Below, in pieces: positions 57,092 through 64,000 of a stretch of DNA of 64,000 nt (position 1 is its first letter; each line of letters starts with the position of its first letter). Origin of the DNA: Reticulascus tulasneorum (taxonomy: Eukaryota; Ascomycota; Sordariomycetes; Glomerellales; Reticulascaceae); the NCBI GenBank assembly GCA_001557505.1, contig LSAX01000002.1, positions 62,001 through 126,000 of the forward strand, read 5' to 3'. Below the pieces are notes generated by a model. That model had not been told where the DNA came from, did no database searches, and saw nothing but the letters and a program-made list of their open reading frames with translations. The position numbers and the translations under genes are program-made.

Positions 57092-57782
57092 AAACGTGTT
57101 TCTTCCTGAACGGGCAATATGACGGCAAGCTCTTATTTCATGGAGAATTTAACAATGTGCATATAGTAGAATGTGGGATTGGTCGTGCATTACGAGTTTT
57201 TTTTCATGGAATTCTAATGCACTAAGTTAGCCTTGTCATCAGGACTTTAGTTCTTATAATAGCCCTGCTTAGGAAGTGATCTGATAAAAGAATCACCATG
57301 AGGTCGTGGCCAGGCCACACCCCACTTTTCTAGGTATCCACTGACAGGGGCAACAGCACTGCTGAGCCAGCACTGTTAGCTTAGTGCTTACAGGGAACGG
57401 AGGTAGCGGCTGAAGTTCTTCCGCTAGCCCCACCAGCAACCGGTAGTCGGTCTCCAGCGTCAGACTTCTCCATCAGGTGACGAAACAGTGACGAAACATG
57501 TCTGCTTGAGCCTCTTTCTGCCTATCATATTAACCGACTGCTTTTGAACCATTGTCCAACAGTGCCAGTTGCCGGAATGCCAGGGAACGCAAGTCGTTGC
57601 GTCCGGCACCTTGAATAGCTCCCGCCACATCCGTACCGGAGAGGATTGCCCGGAATGCCGCGTGTCGCTCCCGGTCAGAGAAAACGGGCGTATCGACCAA
57701 AGACTCGAACTGGTTGCCACACATGCAAGTGTGTACCCTCATTCTTGTATGGTTGATGGGCGCATTCTGTTTTGCTAACAGT
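57092..57782. other. Intergenic, no gene seen
   Basis: 3' flank of the RTA1-like gene and 5' flank of the regulator. A minus frame at 57530-57841 is probably random. Confidence 0.4.
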
Positions 57783-59570
57783 ATGGCAGGAGTAAGATTC
57801 GGCTGCACGATATTGAACCATGGGAAGTTGGAACTAATCAAGTTGTGTTGGCTAGTACGGCGGGTTAAATGCGACGAGACGAAGCCTTGTTGCTATACAT
57901 GCACCTCTACGGGCAGAAAATGTGATGGCTATGAGCCAAACATAGAAGCACCTCCAGAATCTCCAAGCGCGTCTCTTGGTGCATCGAGTCGACCTGCGTC
58001 CATTGGTTTTCTTGGCACCGAGACGGAACGGCGATCGTTCTACTTCTTTCAACAGAAGACTGCACCACAATTGTCTAGATTCTTTAGAAGCGATTTCTGG
58101 CAGAGTCTCCTGCTCCAAGCGGCTCTTTGTGAGCCCTCAATCCGACATGTGACTCTCGCTCTAGGTTCCTTGCACAGTAACCTTGAGCAGAACAAGGACT
58201 GGAGTGTGCCAAGTTATAGGAATGGATGGACGGATGACTTTGCTCTGAAGAACTATAGCCAGGCAATAAATATCCTCGCTGAACCACCCTCACTGGAAAG
58301 TCAACAAGCAATAGACGTTTTTCTGATATGTTCTATACTGTTTGCATGCCTCGAGGTCAGTGTTTCTCGTATCCAAGCTTCATTCCCTGCTAATTGTCAA
58401 TAGGCGATGCAAAGCAGCTACGGCTCCGCCATCACACATATCCAAAGCGGTATGAAGATCTTGTGTGAGGTCAAGTACAACGAGAAAACTCGCCGCCATC
58501 AACATGATATCCTTGGAGCGTCTGAAATACCATATGCAACCATAAAAATGCTAAAAGAGATGTTCGTGCGTCTTGACCATCAAATTATCCAGGTAAGCCT
58601 TTCCCGATTGCGCAGCACATAGACGCAGTATTTTGACCGAAAGTAGATGTTGAATGGGCAGAGATTGGAGATATGCGACTCAAAGAACCACCACGCACAG
58701 AAACCAGAGATTCCAACCATGTTTTCGGGTTTATCGAAGGACCGAGAATCGCTCGTATCTCAATGGCACCTGGCATCTTACTCCACGAGTCACACATGGA
58801 TGAATCCTGCAAGTCGAATACCTCCTGTCCTCACTCAGGATGGGTTCGGGCAGAGCAAATCCATAAGCATTCTGGCGAGGTGGACTTCAGCATATGACGT
58901 CTACTTGGACATCCAGGGTGGCAATCTGACGGACAAAAGAAGGCAAGGCACTGCTGCATTGCGCATACTGAAAGAGCTTGGGTCTACAGCGTCGAGGCTT
59001 GGACAAACCACGGTCGATGACCAGAGGGATTGGGACGTCTTCTGCCCCATGTTCCAGAACATTGTCTCCCTGGCGGAGGATATCGTCGAGCTTGACCAAA
59101 AGTCAACTATAGAAAGACCTGCTTTCTGCATTGACATGGCCCTGGTTAGACCTATGTTGAAGGTAAGCCTAACTCATCAAACATTATTTCCCTGTTTTGA
59201 GGATCTCGCGATGTATATCAAGTGAAGTAACACAGACTACGAGTTCTAACTTAACGTTGTCCAGGTATCCTGTCGGTGTAGAGATCCCATCATTCGCAGA
59301 AGAGCAATCTCGGTTCTTCAAGACTGCGGTCGAACAGAAGGGGCATGGAATGCATTTTCGACTTCCAGAGTCGCGCAGAGAGTTTTAGATATCGAGGAAG
59401 CCGGGTTACAGAACGTGACGAGTTGCGAGGATATCCCATACTGGGCTCGCATATTGGACTTGACACCGGTTTTTCATCCCGTTGAGCGCAAGGCCACGAT
59501 CACTTACTACCGCCCGAGAAGTAAGCACGATCTAACCAAGCAGATGATAAAAGAGGTGATTGAGTGGTAA
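57783..59570 (+). CDS. Zn2Cys6-type regulator with an incomplete zinc cluster
   Basis: Exons 57783-58355, 58404-58592, 58647-59162 and 59265-59570 join in phase (527 residues). The body is that of a fungal regulator: LLLQAALCEPSIRHVTLALG, FALKNYSQAINIL, DVFLICSILFACLEAMQSSY, GMKILCEVKYNE, SISILARWTSAYDVYLD and a C-terminal PYWARILDLTPVFHP with ATITYYRPRS. The second half of the zinc cluster is good ([20 protein letters not shown]). The first half reads VRFGCTI and then 14 residues of non-domain sequence before VRRVKC, so the second cysteine is missing. The extra stretch has an ACTAAT branch-like site and ends CTAG like an intron, but no GT donor restores the motif. Either a splice form was missed or the DNA-binding domain is damaged. 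Confidence 0.7.
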
Positions 59571-61497
59571 CTTGCGGTTGAGTTCCTCTTAAGAGCCGAA
59601 CACTCCACGTCCAATAAATGCGTACTATTGCATTTGGATCCTCGCAAGCATCCGCCTGCGTTCGCATTGCCTCAGTGCAGTCCTATCTTGGTCCTACGCG
59701 ACTTGCGAGGCATTCCTTGTGCTCTTATTAAAAGTGGTAGGGTGCAATATGGTACGACGAAGCTACGACGTCACCAACCACCACGCCCGATATTAAGCTC
59801 AAGAATACACTGCTTCACCAAGACTGATGTCGCAGAAGGGCAAGGATGGTGCGAGAAACGCGTTCGGCAAGCGGTTATGCTTCTTGATGGTGTATGCCGC
59901 GTTCCTTGTACGGGTAGATCGCATGCCCCTGCCCCTCCTTTCTGGGGGACAGGACCCAAGGGCAACCGCTGGATAAAGCCTACGATGATAACCGGAGGCG
60001 CTCGGACCTTTCTCGCCATGGAAGATGCGATGAGGGAGGCCTGCGTCGCATTCGGTGATCGTGCAGCTTTGGCTGGTTCAATGGCGCTCCTGCTCGCTTC
60101 TCTGGGCCTGACGGGCCACTTGCTCTTTGTCGTTTGGCCGAAAATTGCCCCCAATGATAGATGGACTATTCTAGATTTCCGGTTTGTAGTTATTCTTAAC
60201 CTATAGCTAGGGTGGCCGAGCCGAGCGCTCGGCTGGGCCGCCGTGCGAGGAAGAGGTTCCGTCTAGAAATATACGCACAAAGTAGCAGCACGAGGCTTGC
60301 TCGCAAGACCTGACCGCAAGTTGTACGTATAAAAACTGCACAAGTTCGTATAGGGTGGTGAGGGTTTGAGTACATAATGCCAGGCCTGCTGTAGCAAGGA
60401 CTAGGCGGGTTTCCCGACGTACGACGAATTCTCAGGTTGTACACGGCCTTGCAACTAATTAAGCTAAACGGGGAATGAGATTCCCTATCGGTATTTCCGA
60501 ATCAGTTTGATGTGCAAGCCAATGTTAACGGAGAGCTTTTCAAGCTATTTTGTATTTCATTTTATCTACAAAAATGTCTTTCAATCAAGGAGAACACATC
60601 GAGTACAAAGTATTCAAGTTAAACCGAGTGGTCATAGTGCGAATAGAGAAACCAAAAGAGGAATAGAAGTAATACGAACTTTGTGAATTGATGGCGAAAG
60701 TTGATAGAACTTCGAAATAATATTCGTGATAACAGCCCTTACTAACCTTGAGAATTTGTTCACCGTCGATGTCCCGGTCAACGAGCGCGTGGCCGAGTCG
60801 AAATCAGGTTTAGTACTGTTATGCAGGGCTCTGCAGAGATCCAGTCGAAGAGATTAGAAAACCCAGTATAATGTTCCATTGAGGAGATGCGTTGAATAGT
60901 GCTGAGTTTCGTTCAGGATGCCCTCATCATGGGAAATTTTCTTCAAGCCCTGAGTGTCTGGGCTGCGTGGTGTGGTCGTTAAGTCTTTCGGCAAGCGGAA
61001 AGTCAACCTCAGACGGCATTTGGCGAAGTACTGCAATTATAACGACTGGACTATATCACTGTAATCTGTCGGTATGATCCATGATGACTGTAAGTAACTG
61101 AGAAGATCTGAAAAGACGTGCTTAGATATTGACTTGCACTGTAACATGACGACCTGTGCGCTTCTGTCTGCACTTTAATTGGCTGCAGAACAACATCAGT
61201 TCCAGTCCGTTTAGTAGCTTATTGGTGCCAAACCAGTCATATCTTTCTATCCAATGGCACGCCACCCCAACTTCAACTTTTAGCCACTGTTGTCGATTGG
61301 CAAGTATCGTCAAATATCCCCCGAAAGGGTAAGTCATTAGTTTAAGTATTACTTAGGCTCTGAACAGTACTTTTGCGTTGCTTGCCAACTAGTGCGGCTT
61401 TTCCGCGTCTTGACCGACAGTTTGGTCTTATTCTCCTCATTCTCTCCACATATTAATCCCCTCGGATATCTCTTCTACTCGCCATCTGAGAGAGCCT
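59571..61497. other. Intergenic, unrecognised frames and a GC-rich palindrome
   Basis: A plus frame of 192 codons (59628-60206) and an overlapping minus frame of 127 codons (59771-60154) show no domain I know. Both could be an eroded gene. The rest is AT-rich and empty. Confidence 0.35.
60211..60242. repeat. GC-rich inverted repeat
   Basis: A 16-base perfect palindrome AGCCGAGCGCTCGGCT (60219-60234) flanked by GGTGGCC on the left and GGCCGCC on the right, which pair as an outer stem. The outer arms recall the GGCGGCC ... GGCCGCC structures at 15142 and 40945. Confidence 0.6.
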
Positions 61498-62129
61498 CTA
61501 GTAGACCTGTCCTCTGGCAACACCGGGAACGGCCAAGCTGGAGTGAATGTCGGCGTAGTAGGCCGACGGGTTGTCCTCTATCATCGAGACCATGAATCCC
61601 GCACCGGTATCAGCACCGTTGACGACGAGGCCGGAGGTGAAAGGTCCCTGCATGCAACCGTTACTGTTTCTCTCACCCATAGGGGCCGAGGCGTCCACCG
61701 GCATCGGGTTGGGGAATGATAGTCTTGGGGGCCCAGCCATTCCCCTCTGAGCGTTGTGTAGATGGTGGCTGTCCTCGCCGGGGATTGGTACTCGCCCTGG
61801 AAGCCAGTGATGGTGATGTCGTAGCAGATGGTGTTCGTCACGCTGTCAACCCAGAAGTCGTACTGCCCAATCGCCCCCGGAAGGCCACCGGTAGGCGTAG
61901 TCCCATTGACGACCTGACTGGGAGTGGCGACGACGCTGAACGAGGAAGTGAAGTCGTACTCGTCCATGAATCCGTGGTTGCCCTTAGATCCGCGGTAGCC
62001 CTCAGATTTATGGCCATCCTCGTGGCGACCCTCAGATTCTACATGATGGCCGTTGCCGCGTCTAATAGTTCCGGCAGAAACGGCTGAGGCCACGAGGACA
62101 ATGGAAGCGATGACAGATGTCGTCTTCAT
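61498..62129 (-). pseudogene. CHRD-like secreted protein with a one-base frameshift
   Basis: The signal peptide MKTTSVIASIVLVASAVSAG starts at 62129, followed by a His/Gly/Lys-rich region (GNGHHVESEGRHEDGHKSEG). Then comes a CHRD-like domain: FTSSFSVVATPSQVVNGTTP, GGLPGAIGQYDFWV, TICYDITITGFQGEYQSPAR. At 61762-61767 the frame changes: the family continuation HLHNAQRGMAGPPRLSFPNP lies one base over and runs through GCMQGPFTSGLVVNGADTG and DIHSSLAVPGVARGQ to the stop at 61498. With one extra base the total would be exactly 211 codons. No intron fits. As read, translation ends at about 61581 in unrelated sequence. Fungal CHRD-like proteins are secreted or wall-associated and of unknown biochemical role. 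Confidence 0.75.
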
Positions 62130-64000
62130 TTTGAATTTGTGAGTTTTACGGTTTTTGGGTTTTTCTTTTGGTTGGGTACGAGATTGGACTTGTAAAGAGT
62201 GAATTGTGATGTGCTGATGGAAACCTGTCATTATCCGGTAGAGAACACCGAGCTCTATATACTGAACTGGAACGCGACGAATATCTCTCTTTGTCAACGA
62301 ATGACTCATTACAAAGCTCCATGCGAACTAAATTCAATCAACATTGTGCCAATATCTACCAACTGTTCTGATTTAGGCCGAATGTCCCTCAGCCAAGTCG
62401 CTACCGCGAAACACTTGAGATTGAGACTTTCCCATCATCATAATGACCTGTGCGATTAGTGATAGGGTGGTACTGGCAAAATTTGACAGGCTAATAGACC
62501 ATGTTGTGTGTGGAAATATGAGCTTTGCAGTCTATCTGGATACCGTATGCCCCTCGTGCCAAAGGCTTGCCAAGGATGTTAGTAAAGTAGTTGGTGAGAC
62601 ATTTGGTTGAGACTAGTGTACGGATGCCGACCCAAAGCACACATTAGTTAGGAGTAATAATCTTTTCTTTTCCTTTTTCAATTTCACCGTTGACCCTACT
62701 CGCCGTGACTGTGGTGCAGAGAATGCTTGGCTGGCGCTTTCCTCACAAATTCACGAACTCTAAAGACTGGTGGCTAAGGCGCCATTGACGCCAAAGCCGC
62801 AGCCCGATATTTTAATAATGGTACATAGTTCGCTAGTGCGAAGTAACGCCCTTTGGATGCACCTGCATACTTGCAGGACTGAATTGCGGTGGAGACGCAG
62901 CCGATCACTAAGTACGTGCAATTTGTTTCTATGGGCTAATCTGTTAACCTGCCCGATTGACCAAATCTGGCTTTCTCAGCGTACATTCTTCTACTAAGTA
63001 TTCCGTTTACATCAAAGAGGCCACCTTACGAGAAGACTATTTGTGAGGGCATATCGCATTGACGTCTAGCCGTGATCTGCATCTTGACATATCTCCTAGG
63101 CATCATGGCTTCATCAATCTCTACCCTTCCATTCCATCCGAGCTCGATGATGAGGCTGACGAGGTCGAACTGTCTTCCGACAGGTTTAGGCCTACCCATG
63201 AAAGCCTTCTCCGTGTATTTTTAAGGCCAGTCCTGGCAGCTGCGAAGCAACGTCCTCCTCCATTTACAGAACCCCCCTCCCCGATTGTCGTTCCCGGGAG
63301 GATCTTGACGAGCAAGTCTGGAATTACAACTTTAGAGACGATAACGGCAAGATAGTATGTGATAGAGGCACAATGAAGTAAACGGCAATGCATAAAGCCT
63401 TAAGATGTTTGTAAGTAGAAGGAATGCCGGTCGTATAACTGCCCTACTGGCACAGGGAGTTGATGTCGCACCGTAGGGTACGAAAATGTCGAAGGTTTCT
63501 TAGGATTACAGCACAGAGTAGATATATCTACAATCAGCATTGCAGGCTTATCTTATGACCTCACCATTGCTATAGATACAATGCAGAAGCCATCTTGGGA
63601 GGTGAAAATCCGGTTTTGAGTGATGTGACTAAAGTTAATTAACTTCTAATGTGATAAAGACCGTAGGGTTTGCTCTATCGGAACGGGTCTTCAGACCCGA
63701 CAGGGCGTGTCGCAGGGTCCATATTTTCTTGTGTGAGTCATTGATATTCGTAGGTTGCGTTTATGTAAACTCTCTAGCACTTTGTTAAACTCTTTTGAAC
63801 ATCTCACTACTTAGAATCCTCAGTCCCAACATGATTCGTTTTAACAACGAGACCTAACAGAATCCCTACGCAGTAAAACACGTGCCAACGCGCTGGTATC
63901 GGAGTCCACCGTCTTAACAACTTCTCACGACGAGGCTCAAACGAGCCGAAACAATACCACAAGATTTGAGGATTGGCTACTAGACAATGTGATACTCAAA
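62130..64000. other. No supported gene
   Basis: 5' flank of the CHRD-like gene, with a TATATA-type box near 62255. A 98-codon plus frame at 63059-63355 (acidic, then Pro-rich) has no start context or partner exon that I trust. The last 600 bases are featureless to me. Confidence 0.4.

Noticed and set aside
59628..60206. Plus-strand frame of 192 codons and overlapping minus frame of 127 codons
   Set aside because: Neither has a recognisable motif or supported start, and both look equally (un)likely. Kept only as a note in the intergenic entry.
60211..60220. GGTGGCCGAG, resembling the 5' part of a tRNA-Ser/Leu
   Set aside because: No anticodon arm or T-arm follows; the sequence is explained by the palindrome.
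63059..63355. Plus-strand 98-codon frame with acidic and Pro-rich parts
   Set aside because: No homology-like motif, no partner exon and no promoter signal.
1..64000. CRISPR arrays, rRNA, prokaryotic operons
   Set aside because: None seen. The intron-rich fungal gene structure makes them implausible, and no regular short direct repeats with unique spacers are present.

Overview
The window is nuclear DNA of a filamentous ascomycete (Pezizomycotina). Support comes from many short spliceosomal introns (about 46-140 nt, GT-AG with CTAAC/CTGAC-like branch sites), four Zn2Cys6 regulators, a HET-domain protein, WSC domains, an RTA1-like membrane protein, DHA2- and ACS-type MFS transporters and numerous small secreted proteins. 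Most exon models below were checked for reading phase: every proposed intron joins two open frames without a residual base.

Left part (1-20.9 kb): 3' part of a Zn2Cys6 regulator (1-1732), eroded coding remnants (2.2-3.1 kb), a secreted PL20-type glucuronan lyase (4227-4982), a BTB/POZ protein (5689-6552), an aminoglycoside-phosphotransferase-type relic (7.2-7.5 kb), a HET protein carrying a one-base frameshift (7977-9925), a glutathione S-transferase (10777-11678), a DHA2-type MFS transporter (12326-14121, minus), a repeat-rich intergenic stretch (14.1-16.5 kb), a Zn2Cys6 regulator (16526-18397, minus) and a cysteine-rich small secreted protein (20519-20881, minus).

Centre (22.5-28.5 kb): the standout is one six-exon minus-strand gene of 1857 codons that joins a signal peptide, an SGNH/GDSL hydrolase, a complete subtilisin (S8) catalytic triad, four WSC domains, a Thr/Ser linker, eleven tandem six-cysteine repeats of 38-39 residues and a short C-terminal cap. 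I do not know of a named family with this architecture, and it is the best candidate for something undescribed.

28.6-42.3 kb is a gene-poor island with small secreted proteins. At least two, probably three, belong to one prepro-protein family (shared pro-region motif followed by an intron, with a dibasic processing site visible in two of the three). Two loci in the island are broken: 30.8-31.6 kb by frame disruption and 38.5-38.9 kb by a stop inside the signal peptide. Diverged repeats link this island to the 15-16.5 kb stretch.

Right part (44-64 kb): a dihydrodipicolinate-synthase-family aldolase (44091-45449, minus), then a compact set that looks like a sulfonate/taurine uptake and catabolism module (ACS-family permease 46618-48369 minus, TauD-type dioxygenase 49012-50213 plus, Zn2Cys6 regulator 50269-52471 minus), a secreted amidohydrolase (53521-54777, minus), an RTA1-like seven-helix protein with a GC-AG intron (55786-57091), a Zn2Cys6-type regulator with a defective-looking first half of its zinc cluster (57783-59570) and a CHRD-like secreted protein with a one-base frameshift (61498-62129, minus). 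The last 1.9 kb holds nothing I can call.

Limits: no searches were run. Family names rest on motifs read by eye, and the frameshifts could be real mutations or sequencing errors.
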